From: Bilabrum cf. latius
Taxonomy: Eukaryota > Bigyra: Bicosoecida > Bigyra > Bicosoecida
Length of the DNA stretch: 64,000 nucleotides
Direction of reading: 5' to 3'
Assembly (NCBI GenBank): GCA_965178125.1
Contig: OZ237735.1
Span: 1-64,000, forward strand
A program made the position numbers and the translations under genes. A model generated the notes under the pieces. The model was not told where the DNA came from. It ran no database searches and saw only the letters and a program-made list of their open reading frames with translations. Position 1 is the first letter of the stretch, and each line of letters begins with the position of its first letter. Below are positions 32,042-43,356 of the stretch, one piece after another.

Positions 32042-34017
32042 TCAAGAAACGGCCTGGCCCGCTCTGGATCGCAGCTCGGCGAGTCGCCTCGCAGCCGCAG
32101 CCTCTGGGCCGCCTGGGTTCAGCCGAGCCTTCCTCTCGAGTGCCTCCCTGGCATCGCGCACGCGCCTAGCCTGGTCTTCCGCGCTCGGAAGGGGCGGACA
32201 AGACTGCATAGCAAGTTCTCCGCGGTCATTGTACCTCCACGCCTCCTTAGGGTCGATGGGGCGGCCCTCCACGTCCAGGCGCGGCTCTCGCTCTCGCTCA
32301 CTGGCGACGGCCGCCCCGCCGCTGGGGCACCAGCCGGGAGGGGGAGTAGGGTTGGCGCCCACCACTGGGGTGCTGCCTCGGGCCGCTGCCACCGCCGCCC
32401 CCCGCAGCCCCTGCGCACTGGCAGGCCCTCCTAGGCCCAACTCGGAGCCATTTATGGGCAGCTTGCCCCCCCCAGGGAACTGCCCACCAAAGGGAACGGT
32501 ATCCGGCGAGGGCGGCATGCTGGAGCAGTTGCCCGCGCACTGCGCTGCCCGGCGCATCCCGTCAGCGTCAGGGTTCTCCGCAGTCCACGGGTGCGGCGAG
32601 AAGCAGCACCAGTCGGGCTGGCACCACGGGTCCTTGGGCACGAGGGAGTCCACGAGGGCCTGCGATGCAGTGCCTGTGGCGTTGTTGCGGGCGGAGAGTG
32701 CCTGAGCCAGGGCGTCGGCCAGAGTGTCGTTCCCGGTGGTCTGCCTGACGATTTCATCGAGCGGCGTGAGTGTGTAGTCGATGGGCATCATCGCGTCATA
32801 CACGCCCCTCTCCCACTGGATGCACTCCGCCTCGCCCATCGTGTGGTTCCGATCCAGAGTGCCGTAGCTCAGGGCATCTCCCCCCACGAGGGTCAGCACG
32901 GCCTCGCTCCACGCCGCGAAGAACTCGTCGATGTCGTTGAATCCAGAGCCTCCTCCTCCGTGGTGGTGGAACAGGCCGAACCAGCTGCTGCTGGACGAGT
33001 GCTGCACGTACTCGCCCTTGCACTGAGCCACCATGCAAGAGTGGAACATCATCGTCTACAAAGCAAGTCCGCCCATGTTTGCCGAGGTCATCACATGGGA
33101 CCCGAAGTCATCGAGCAGCTGCTGGTATGCAAGCGGGTCTGTCTCGTAGGCGGGCGGCAGCAGAGCGAGGGCCTCTCGGATGGTGGGCGACAGCTTGATC
33201 TGGTTCAGTCCAATCGGGAGAAGGGAGACCGAGTACTTGGTCAGGCCCTTGTAAAATTGCGAGAAGGCAGCGTCCTGCTGATAGTACGACGCCGCGAATT
33301 TGTGGGTCGTCGTGCTGGAGCTGTGGCAGTGGAACCAGGAGCAGTGGTGGCTGGAAGTATGCGACCACAGGCTCTGTTTGTACTGCTCGGTCGTGTTGTG
33401 CACGTAACTCTCGAAGCACTCGTCAATGTAAGAACTGTTGTCCACGGCTACAGAGTATGCCGGCACGTTGTATTCACGGTTGCTGTCGGGGTCTCCGGGA
33501 ACGCGCACCACACATCCGTAGCAGTCGCTCGCTGAGCTCACACCATCTTCCAAGTCTGCGGTGGCCCCGTACGCAAACGAATAAGACAAACAGTTGAATG
33601 CAAGTAAGATGATGACCAGCCTGTAGCAGGTCTAAACTCACAGCACCAGATTGGGCACGACTGGTGCTCGATGATCTTGGCCTTCGGGTTCAGCTGCGAG
33701 TGCCAGGAAGGACGCGGAAGATGCTCAACACAAGCATAGACTTAAGAATGCAGGCAATCTCATCAGAAGGCAACGTACGTTGCAGCAGCTAGTATTTCAG
33801 GGGGAGGCAAAGGGATCCAAAGTCTTACCGTGGCCCCGTATAGCTCCATGTTGAACATGTCGAAACCGCATCCAACCCCAATGCTACCAGCTCCATCGCA
33901 TACACCCGGGAGGGTCTACCGAGCTCCTGTGGGCTACACTAGCAGGGCTACCAATGCAACCACAGCGAATGCTCGCGTGGCGCAACTAGTCAGGATCAGC
34001 GTACCGCGCCGTGTCAT
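32042..34017 (-). CDS. Secreted MACPF-domain protein 5, 584 aa
   Basis: Model complement(join(32042..33555, 33642..33693, 33829..34017)). Exon 1 from ATG 34017 encodes a signal/anchor segment (ATRAFAVVALVALLV) and the N-terminal MACPF motif GVGCGFDMFNMELYGAT. The 52-nt exon 2 (acceptor CTCGCAG, donor GTGAGT) adds NPKAKIIEHQSCPIWC, and exon 3 (acceptor ACCGCAG) holds the rest; all phases agree. Signature: QQLLDDFGSHVMTSANMGG. It is followed by a His/Ser-rich loop, PIDYTLTPLDEIV (the C-terminal strand), a Cys-rich stretch (WCQPDWCCF), and a charged Arg/Ala/Glu C-terminal tail predicted to be helical. Three TAG codons (two in exon 1, one directly after GGLAL). Stop TGA. Confidence 0.85.
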
Positions 34018-34192
34018 GACGCACAATAAAGAATACTTAACTCGATCGAGTTGCAGTGGAAACCTCGATGCGAGGATCCTTCGAGTACCACGGCCGGAAG
34101 GAAACGTACAAGCAGCCGTTTTCATGAAGTGCTCACTACATTCCAAACCGGCCTGAGCGAGCGCCAGGTACTTTTGAACGCAATTAGGCACC

Positions 34193-36677
34193 ATGCTGCA
34201 TGTGTTCATGCTCACCATACTCTGTGCATCTGCATGTACGGCAGAGAACGGACCCATATCCCTTCCGTTCCTCGACACCGCGACTGGCCCAAGCTCGGCT
34301 GCTTTTGCTCACAGCTACGATGTGGTTACAGGTGAATCCTTGCTACCGCTGTAAGCAAAATATTCTTCGCCTTTTATGCTTTGATGCAGCCTCGACTGAA
34401 CTTGCACGACATAGCCGCTAGTAGCCTATCTGAGAACTCTCGGGCGCAGATTGGCTTTCACGCACTAGTCCAACAAGACTACAACACAGCCAATCACGGG
34501 CGACGTGTGGGCTGTTCCTGACCAAATCGATCTTTTCTGTAAGCTCTCAATTGCTTCGCGATCATGGTTTCCGCAGAATATGTCGCGAATCCAGTGGTCG
34601 ATCATTTTCGTTCTAACCGGACTCGCACCGCTCCGAGAGTCTTTGCAACTTGATGAACGCAGGGCTCGACGGGTTTTAGAATGCGTTCGGGGTTCACGTC
34701 GTGGAAAGCTTGCAGGAGTACGAGCGGTGGAGCTACAGCTACAGCTCGTCCAGCTTTATCGGGATCCCGCTCCACATTAAGGCGGATGCAAGCATTTATT
34801 TCAAGACGGTGTTCGATGGCATGGTTGTATCTGTAACTCGATGGACAGCTGCGGTTGCGAAGGTGTCGTCCGTCCCCGTCAGCCTTGGCCGAAGCTGGCT
34901 GCAGCCGGGCGGACGCGAGTCGCAAGGCGCACTGGCTCGTCGCATGGCGGCTCTCCCGACTTCTCGAGACACCGATGAAGAAAAAGCTGCGTACAGGTAC
35001 TTTTCGCAGACCGCCGGCACCGCTGTAGCGCAGTCTGCAGTGCTGGGAGGCACGGTGCAGATGATGGTGGGCATCACCGCTGAGTTGGCCGCCAAGCTGC
35101 AGGCCCGGCTCAGCGTGGACATCGGGCTGTGCTTCGAGATCATCGGTAACATGCTCAGCTTCCTCAAGGGGGACGTTGATCTGTGGGCCCAGATGGACGT
35201 GGATTTCTTCGAGCAGGCCACGGTGGCGCTCATGGTGTGGGGCGGAGACCCCACCAAGCTCACGGCGGACACGCTGGGAGAGTTCGGACAGAGCGTGCGC
35301 TTCCAGCCCGCCCCGCTCAACGTGTCCGTCGTTGAGCTGTGGCGGTACGCAGACCCGGTGCGGGCCCCCCTGCTTTAGGACGAGTTCTACGAGTACACGG
35401 CCGAGTACAACGGGAGCTTCCCCGCCAACCGGCAGTGTAACTCTGCGGCGGGGGTCAACTTCACGCTGCCACAGCTCAAGGCTGCCTACATGCGCCGGCT
35501 GGCGCGGGTGCAGGACCAGAAGCAAGCGTCTAACCAGAGCGGCGCGGCAGCCCCGGGCACGCCCTCAGCTCCCGAGTACCCTCTGGCGACCGCGTACGAG
35601 AGCCCGGCCCCTCTGCCCGTGCTTGCGGACAACCGATCGGTGCTGGGCGTGCCCTTTGATATCGTGAGCGGCGCCGCGCCCGCCCTCAGGAACACGTCGT
35701 TGGTGGCCAGCAACTACTCCCAGGGCAAGGTGTACCGCGATGTGGCCAACAAGGCCTTCTTTAGCTACCCGAACGAGGTCACGTTCGCGAGTACCCCGTG
35801 CGCGTGCATGCTCTTCACGCAGGAACTGGAGCTGAACGCGACCGCCGTGGTGCAGGGGCAGCTGGATCTGCACGCTGGCCTGGAGCTGTTCCCTTTCCTG
35901 TCGGGCGACCCCGGCCTGATCGCCAGCCTCATGGTCAAGGCCCAGGCAGAGGCGGGGGCCTCCCTGGACGGGTTTGCAAAGGCTGGCATCTCGCTGTACG
36001 CCGAGCTTGGGCTGGGACAGCTGTCATTCGGGGGCGTGAGCGCGCCGCAGGACCCCGCCTTCGAGGCCGCCGTGGCCGCGCTCCCGCCTGTGGGGCCCGG
36101 GTCGAACGGGAGCGCGCTGCCGGGGGCCTACTCGGAGTTCGTGGGTGAGTGGGGCACGCACTTTGTGTCGTCCTAGAAGTTCGGCGGGTATTGCGAGTTT
36201 GAGGTGGTGGTGAATGCGAGCGTGCGCGCTAGCATGGAGGTTGAGCTGATGGTCAAGGCGAGCATGACTCTGCTGCAGCTGTACCTCGAGTCCAAGGGGC
36301 TCAAGCAGAAGATGAGCATCTTCTTCCAGGACCTGGTCAAGTTGTCGGCCGAATTCAAGAACGGCTCCATGGTCGTGGCCAAGTGCGGCGGGGGCTATCC
36401 CGGGGACATCGAGGCTGGCGCGTGGGAGCAGTGGGTCAAGAGCATCCCCTTCCACCCAGCGCCCATCCCGTCCTCTTTCCGGCTGCAGCCCGTGTCTCAG
36501 CTCGTAGACAACATAGATAAGAGAGCTGCCGTGCAGTTGGCTGTAGCGGACTACATCAAGTCGCACGCCAAGCCAGCGACCCTGGAAGCTTCCCTGCGCG
36601 ATTTCGTGGGCGGGCCGTTTGCAAGAGGCCGTGGTGCTGAATTTGTGGACACATGGAGCCTTGCCGACGGTGCGTGA
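34193..36677 (+). CDS. Secreted MACPF-domain protein 6, 717 aa
   Basis: Model join(34193..34331, 34663..36677); donor GTGAAT, acceptor AACGCAG, phase 1; the 331-nt intron is the longest seen here. Exon 1 has a signal peptide (MLHVFMLTILCASACTA) and SYDVVTG, the start of the MACPF N-terminal motif, completed across the splice by LDGFQNAFG. The signature reads YSEFVGEWGTHFVSS-Q-KFGG with the Gln from TAG 36174. The C-terminal strand is PSSFRLQPVSQLVDNI. Between them lie long amphipathic and Ala-rich regions matching the membrane-insertion helices of the fold in position. Three TAG codons (34677, 35376, 36174). Stop TGA. It is head-to-head with MACPF gene 5 (175 bp). Confidence 0.87.
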
Positions 36678-36870
36678 TTCTATTTATAAATGCTGATTCT
36701 ATTCGTTCTATTCTCCGGTGTGGCCATCTGATGGCCGCCATCACCAAACACGGGCGGCGCCGCGCAGCCCGTTCGCCGTTTGGGCTCGAGGTTCCGCCGG
36801 AACTTGCTTCTGTTTAAACCCGGCGACCTCACCCAATATCTGCCGATTCAACGGATAATCTGCGGCTCAG

Positions 36871-37932
36871 ATGGCATCAGTCGTAGCATCCACACCGTAG
36901 AACCCATCTTTGGTGGTAGTATGCCTGGAGGGATGCCATGGAGTAGGGAAAACGGAGCTAGTGAAACTGTTTGAACGGTCTTAGGTTGAAATCCTTGATG
37001 AGGGCTTCTTGAGCATGCACTCGAGGCTTCTTCACCCTCAATCGCTTCTAATGGAAACAGCGTGGGTGTCAGCCTGTTTTTAGCGCATCGTGGAGAGGGC
37101 CGAGAACACTACTCCCGGTAAACCCACGATCGTAATCTCGGATCGAAGCCCGTACAGCGCCTGCTTTTACGCCCAAAACGGCGGTTCATTGCTCGAGCCA
37201 ATCATCGACGAGCATGTTCGCGAGCTTACATCTGTTGGTGTCAAGGTGGTCACTCTGTGCGTTAGCGTGGAGCCGAGCCTGCTCTGGAAGCGGATTCAGG
37301 CTCGTTTGGAGCGCGAGCCACACCGAGCAGTGTTGCATGAGGTAAGTTGCGGTGTTGCGGGGCTCGAATTGCGATATGTTTGTAAAATTGCAGTATGGTT
37401 ATAATATGTGGCTATAATGCTCTGAAATGGATCGCAGGATAGGCGGGAATGGATGGACCAGACTCTTGCGTTTTACAACGCACCCGAGCGAAACTGGGAC
37501 GGCTCAATCGACAACAGTGGCGACTTGGCAACCACTGCCATGGCGTGCGTCCAGAAGATCTCATTGGTCAGTAAAGAGGCAGGCGAGGTGCTCGCATCGC
37601 ACCTCGCCACGGTGGTCGAGATGCCGTCCCTGCCGGCAGCGGCCGGGAGCAAGCCGGCCCGGCTGCCAGTGCTGGTGGACGAGAGGGAGGGCAAGGAGGC
37701 GGAGGACCTGCCGCCTTCGAGTGAAACTTGCGCGTCCCAGGAACCTGTAGAGAAGGAAGCATCTTACGAGAGCGGAGCGGCCTCTGCGGCAGCGGCGGGG
37801 GGGTCTCCGGGCGCAATGCCCCGCCGCAGAGGCAAAGCGCTCGCTGGCTCCAAGCCCCGCGCGGCTGCAGGCAAGGCTGGCAGCCGGACGGACGCCTGTA
37901 TGGCAACAGGCATCCTTGCAGATGGTTTGTGA
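36871..37932 (+). CDS. P-loop (deoxy)nucleoside/thymidylate kinase-like protein, 321 aa
   Basis: Model join(36871..37341, 37438..37932); donor GTAAGT, acceptor ATCGCAG, phase 0. Walker A: EGCHGVGKTELVKLFE near residue 18. The ISDRSPYSACFYA segment resembles the D/E-R-S motif of deoxynucleoside and thymidylate kinases, and the WKRIQARLEREPHR segment matches the Arg-rich lid region. VTLCVSVEP and a conserved-looking REWMDQTLAFY follow. The last 120 residues are an Ala/Gly/Arg-rich tail without obvious fold. Exact substrate is unknown. Three TAG codons in exon 1 (TP-Q-N, RS-Q-V, CF-Q-R). Stop TGA. The gene lies next to HPRT, another nucleotide-metabolism enzyme, tail to tail. Confidence 0.75.
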
Positions 37933-38106
37933 TCCACCGTACGTGCTGCAATCTGCCGACATGGTTCCCGTTCCCACCGACTCAAGCCCGGCCTGCGGGC
38001 CGATGGGTTCATTCTGATGCTTTACTCGGCTCAGTGCATTGATTAGTAATTTGACCAATCCTAGCAACCACATTGGCAGGATGCCACTCACCCCCGGCTC
38101 CCTCCA

Positions 38107-39107
38107 TCACAGGTCCTCCCCTCCCGCACCACCCTTGGCCGCCTCCTTGTCATCGCTCTCTCCCGCCTCCCTGCTGGCCTTGTCCTCCGCCGAGGTCGTC
38201 GTCAGGTTAGTCAAGTAGTGCCGGAACTTCTCTATGCCCGCCCGGTTGATGATACACACGTGCTCCAGCTCTCGGAAAGCACCGTCGAAGTCCAGGTTGT
38301 AACCCACCACGAAATGGTCCGGTATGCTGAAGCCCACGTAGTGGGCCCGAAGGCCGTTCGACTTGGCAGTGCGCTTCTCCAACAGGGAAACCACCTTAAC
38401 GGAGCGAGCCACGGCCTGGATCTTGGGCAGCAGCATGGCCATCGTTGTGCCGGTGTCCACCACGTCTTCAACGAGGAGGACGTCTCTACCAGACAGGCTG
38501 TCGAGGTCCAGCATGATCTCCTTCACTGCGGCATTCGTTCGAAGGTTTGGAGGGGGAGAGCCAACGGAGTAATTGGGTGGACAATCGCCAGCTCGCTCTG
38601 CTCGCATGGACTGGAGTGAGACTCACGGTAGCCTGTGCTTTTGTCACCGTCGTATGACTTGACTCGGGCAAAGTCGAAGGTGAAGGGAACCGCGGCAGCC
38701 CGCAGCGCTTGGCTTGCGCCCGCGCTTGAAGCCTTGATGTTGCCTCGCATTGTGTGCTATTGCCGCATTGCTTCTGTCAGGTCCGAGAAAAGCTGGTGCC
38801 CGCCTTTCAAGATGCAAAGCAAATGCACCGTTCGTCCAGCGTAGTCGTTCAATATGTCCGATGCGAGCCGCTCAACCCGATCTTTGATCATTCCGTACGG
38901 CAGCAGTACGTCCTCTACGTAATCTTTATACTGTGGCGCAACCAGGAAGAACTTTTTGCTGATTCTGAAGTCATCAGCAAGGACCATCGGCTCAGCATCG
39001 TACTTCTGTGCCCCTACGGCCGCTCCCTTCTACTCCACGGTGGGTTTTGGCCATTCTGCTGGACCTGAACCGACTGGAGGCATAGTAGGAACCGGAGAGG
39101 CAGCCAT
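38107..39107 (-). CDS. HPRT1: Hypoxanthine-guanine phosphoribosyltransferase
   Basis: Purine salvage enzyme joining hypoxanthine or guanine to PRPP. Model complement(join(38107..38525, 38627..39107)), 299 aa; donor GTGAGT, acceptor GCCGCAG, phase 1; the junction restores KSTGYLKEIMLDLDSL, matching the family's STGDxKxxxxDLxxL. Seen: DRVERLASDI, LLCILKGGHQLFSDL, FARVKSYDGDKSTG, PRPP motif VLLVEDVVDTGTTM, VGFSIPDHFVVGYNLDF and LEHVCIINRAG. It carries an N-terminal extension and an insertion (RGNIKASSAGASQALRAA) compared with human HPRT. Two TAG codons (PTVE-Q-KG and MR-Q-Q-HTM) fall in variable regions. Start MAASPVPTMPP at 39107; an upstream in-frame ATG at 39152 exists. Stop TGA. Confidence 0.94.
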
Positions 39108-39285
39108 GGTGGCAGCAATTACCGCAACTATCCGCACAATTTGGGCCCGCATCTTGATAGAACGGTGATCCAGTCTTGGATTCGGAGTCTTGACAATATT
39201 TTGTTGCGTGCTGTTATCTTTGTCGGAACAAAGTAAATGGATAGACGGCCACTGCTGGCCTGTGCAGGCCACCCACGCGCTATAA
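39108..39285. promoter_or_regulatory. Divergent 5' region of HPRT and NEK kinase, with shared motifs
   Basis: 178 bp separate two start codons. TGACAATATT-TTGTT-GCGTGCTGTT at 39191-39215 reappears without the 5-nt insert at 49491-49510, upstream of AP-2 alpha. ACGCGCTATAAATGG at 39275-39289 recurs exactly, on the minus strand, at 55993-56007 between NDUFA9 and the coiled-coil gene. Here the ATG of the kinase lies inside this motif. Regulatory function is inferred from recurrence and location only. Confidence 0.45.
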
Positions 39286-42200
39286 ATGGAAAATTATAAA
39301 GTACTTCGAGCGATTGGCAAAGGAAGTTTCGGAAAGGTGTATGTTGTCAGGCATGTCGTAGAAAAACGACACTATGTAATGAAAACGATTAAACTGAAAG
39401 GTGTTCCTAAGTCTGAGAGGTAAGCACGTGGGTTTAGCCGAGCGGGTAGCTCTTTTATCAGTACTTTGCTGTCAACAGCGGCCTGCGGCCGCTGCCATGC
39501 GGACTGGAGCCACTACCGATGGGCTCAGGCGACTCAACTGCTATCACGTCAACTTCCTCTCACAGGGATGCCTGCAAGAACGAAGTAGAGCTGATGAAGA
39601 AGCTGCCACACCCGCATATTGTTGCTTTCAAGGACTCGTTTTCTTTCAAGGACAAGCTCTGCATAGTCATGACGTACTGCGACGGCGGCGACCTTGCCGG
39701 ACGAGTGGAAGCCCAGCGGGGTCGCTTATTTCGGGAGGATCAGGTGATGCACTGGTTCGTTCAGATGTTACTGGGCGTCCATTTCATGCACGGGAACCGC
39801 GTTCTGCACAGAGATCTGAAAACTCAAAACATCTTCCTGCTCTCGTCCGGACGGCTTGTGCTTGGTGATCTGGGCATTAGCAAGCGCCTGGACGCGACCA
39901 AAGCCATGGCTCGCACTCAAGTAAGCAAGGCACGTCATGCAGCCATTGCGCAGCTGCCGCTTTACCCCTGCTCGTCCTCTATGACGAACGCTCAACCGTC
40001 CCTCCCAAACGCTCCCAACGGCCTCGCAGATTGGCACCCCATACTACATGTCTCCGGAGCTCTTCCGCAATCAGGCGTACGACCATAAGAGCGATGTGTG
40101 GGCACTGGGGTGTATCTTGTACGAGATGTGCACGCTTAAGCACCCCTTCGAGGCCCAGTCCATCCAAGGCCTCGCGCAGAAGATCCAGCGCGGGTCCTAC
40201 GCGCCCATCTCCAGGTCCTACTCGAGTGGGCTCAAGCGGCTCATCCAGCAGCTGTTGGCGCCATCGCCCTCCCACAGGCCCTCTGTGGATAGGATCCTGT
40301 GCTCTGACGTGGTAAGGAAGCCCCTCCGCACCTTTTTGCGGGACGTCATCGTCAGGTCCGCCAGCCACGTCAGCGGGCCGGCAGCTGCCCTGGCCGCCGC
40401 GCCCATCGGCGAGGGCACAATCGCGCTGGGAGCCGCGCTGGGGAGAGTAGCCTCGGGGGCGGCGCTGCCCCCTCGCGGCGCGGCAGACGGCCCTCTGGGA
40501 CCTCACTCGCGCAACCTGCAGCGCCAGCTCGAGGCTCTGGGCTTGCACTCGCTCGTGGCAGACGCGGCCAAAGGCACTTCCCTGGAGAAAGCGCTCGCGG
40601 GCCCTGGCCCTGCGGAGGCCAGCAGAGACCCCGCTCCGGCACCCTCCGCGGCCCCCGCGCCTGCTCCCGCGCCCAGTGACCCCGCTCCCTCGGGCGCGCG
40701 CTCCAAGCCACCTACCGGCGGGTCTTCCAGCGCCAGGCGGGGAGGGGCGGGAGGAGCAGGGGCGCGCGACCGGGGCGTGCGGGGGGCCATCCCGTCCGTG
40801 CAGGCCAGCCGGGCCTCGGCAGGGTCGCAGGAGGGCAGGCGCGGCTCCCGGGACAGCAGGCACGGCGCCAGGGGGTCGGGGCGGGCCTCCGGCGGAGCCC
40901 GCTCTCGGTCTCGATCCCGGGACTCGCAGCGTTCCAAGGCGTCCCGCAGCCGCGCCAGCGGTGGAGGTTCCCAGCTTCGCGACCACTAGGCTGCGCTGCG
41001 GCGCGAGAGGGAGGTGCAGAGAGCGGCCCAGGCAGCGCTGGCTCGGTACAAGGAGGAGCGGAGGCAGCGGCTGCTGTGGAGGCAGCGGTAGGACGACGCC
41101 AAGCGGCGGAGGGAGTCCCACCTGAGAGGCATCGCGGCGGGAGGGGGCCGGCGGGGAGCGGGGGCAGGCAGCGAGGCTCCGGCGCCCCCTGGTCGGCGGG
41201 GAGCCTCGGCCAAGCGCCGACCGGGGGACGTTGGGCAGGCTGGCTTGGCGGTGGCTGGGTCGCGAGCGGGTGCTGACAGCGGTCGGGGGGGAAGCAGCCG
41301 CCGCGAAAGAGACGGCGGGTCTCACTCGGGCCGGAGCAGCGCAGCTTCGGGCGGCAGCTCCAGCAGCGGGGTGTCAGCGCTTCGGGCCCGTCGGGCAGCC
41401 AGGGAGCAGCAGGGGCGCAGCGCGGGGACCTCTTCGAGCGGCGACTCGGAGGACCCGGCGGAGCTGGCTCGCCGCATGGCCGAGGTGCAGAGGCAGAAGC
41501 AGAAGGAGTGGGAGAGTCGGCGGGGCCAGCGGGCCGCGGCGCAGGCCAAGGAGGGCGCCTCCGCGGCCAGGGCCCGATCGGATGCGCCGGACGCCAGCCT
41601 GGCAGCGGCGCTGGACCGCCTGGAGGAGGCCAGCAGGGTCGCAGACGACCCGCACGCCAGCGCCCGCGCCAAGGTACTGGCCCGCCGCCGTGCCAAGGAG
41701 GCGGGCGAGGAGGTCAAGCAGCTGCAGCGACTGGCGGGGGCCCGGGCCCAGCAGGCAGCGCAGGCGGCTCGCGCCAAGGAGCAGCTGCGAAGCCAGTATG
41801 ATGGTGGGGTGGCGGCTATCCCCGGGGGTGGGTTCGGGCGCGCGGCTGGGCGCATGGGTGGCGCGCCAGCCCCAGCTCCAGCCCCAGCCCCAGCTTCTGG
41901 CGGACTTGCCTTTGCCCTGCCCGGCGCCAAGTATGGCGGTGGAAAAGACGCAGGACCCCCAAAGCTGCAGCGCGTGCCCCCTGCCGCCGCGGAGGTCGAG
42001 GAGGAAGAGGACGAGGAAGAGGACGTGGTGGCGGCGATGGGCGTGGAGGATGCGAGAGACGTGGTGGAAGACGAGCGCGAGTTGGACGAGGAGGAGCAGC
42101 GCGTGTAGGCCGAGCTACACGTGAGCATGCAGCGAGCGGACGAGCTGCGGTCTGCCATTCGGGAGCTGCGGGGGGAGGGGCAGGGGCAGGGGCAGGGGCA

Positions 42201-43038
42201 GGAGGGTGGGTCCTCGTCGGGGCCCGCGCCTACTAGTGCTGGTGCTAGTGCTGGTGCTGGTGCTAGGGGTATCAGGCACGAGGACAAGCCCGCTGCCGCA
42301 CACCTCCGGGCAGCGATCGAGAGGAAGGACCCGGTGGCTGCTGCGGCCGCTGCCGCCTTCGCTGCTACGCCTGACGATGGTGAGGACGAGGAGGACGATG
42401 AGGTACCAGACGAGGAGGAGGCGCCCGCGGGCGGGATTGCTGTGGCGGGGAGCCGGCGCAGCTCCCCTCCTGCCAGAGCTTCTGAGGTGGAGGGCGAGGA
42501 GCCCGCGGCCCGTGGGCTTCACGGCGGTGGCGGTGCCTTCGGGAGCATGGGCCAGGGATATGCCTATGCGGTGGCTGACGGGGAGGACGATTATGAGGAC
42601 GACTATGAGGACGACGCGGAAATGCCCAGTGGGGTGGGGGCGGGCAGGTTTGGCGCTGGTTCCGGCTCGGACCCCGGGGTGTTGGAGGGCCTCGGCGTGG
42701 ATCCGCGTGTGCTGCGGGCCCACGGTCGCGAGGGGGGTGGGGGCTCTGCAGGCAAGGCAAGGGGGGGGGTTGGTGTTGGGTTTCACCTGGACGGCAGTGG
42801 TGGTAGCTCGGGGGCTATCAGCTCTGCCTCGTCGTCAGCCTCGTCCTCTTTGTGGCGGCGGTGCGAGGATATGCTGGGGGCGGCCATGACCAAGCAGCTG
42901 CACGCAGCGGAGGTCGCGTCTCGGCGCGGTGAGGGGGGAATGTCCGGGGGCGACCTGGCAGCCATGCTGGGGCCCGGCCGACTCGAGGCTCGGGAGTGGA
43001 TGGCACAGTACGTCGACTTGCAAGCTAGAGGAAAGTAA
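39286..43038 (+). CDS. NEK-family serine/threonine protein kinase, 1165 aa
   Basis: Model join(39286..39419, 39566..39920, 40030..43038); donors GTAAGC, acceptors TCACAG and CTCGCAG. The kinase domain is N-terminal (residues 1 to about 280): [12 protein letters not shown] (Gly loop), YVMKTI (Lys), [23 protein letters not shown] (catalytic loop), GDLGISK (DLG in place of DFG, usual in NEKs), [10 protein letters not shown] and [14 protein letters not shown]. The pattern is closest to NEK1/3/5-type kinases, which act at cilia and centrosomes. The 880-residue C-terminus is low complexity: Ala/Pro/Ser-rich, then charged coiled-coil ([20 protein letters not shown]), then acidic. Three TAG codons (40987, 41089, 42106), two inside the charged helix where Gln fits. 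Stop TAA. Confidence 0.94.
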
Positions 43039-43356
43039 CTTGTCGCACTGCATCGGGAGACCGAACGCAAAGCAGTGTGAGGCTGGCAAGGCCGCTACCA
43101 CGGGCTAAGATCGGCAGGCACGTTCGCACGCTGTGCAGGCAAGCAAGCAAGGAACTTGTTGAGCTTGTTGAACTTCGTTGAAACAACCTCATTAGGCTGG
43201 GTGTGTTTGCCAGTGGTGCGGCCGCGATGCGGATGCAGCGCACTGTGTGGCTCTGTCGCCGGCGGTAGATCTAGACTATTCCAGATCTAGAAGATCGTGG
43301 CCTATCTCAGGCCGCAGCTTTGATTGTGGCTGTTGCCCTTGTTTTGTTGTGTACAA
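43039..43356. other. Intergenic, no gene seen
   Basis: 318 bp between two plus-strand genes. It contains two copies of the palindromic AGATCTAGA (around 43267 and 43283) and GCAAGCAAGCAAGG. No coding frame or RNA gene was recognised. Confidence 0.4.
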
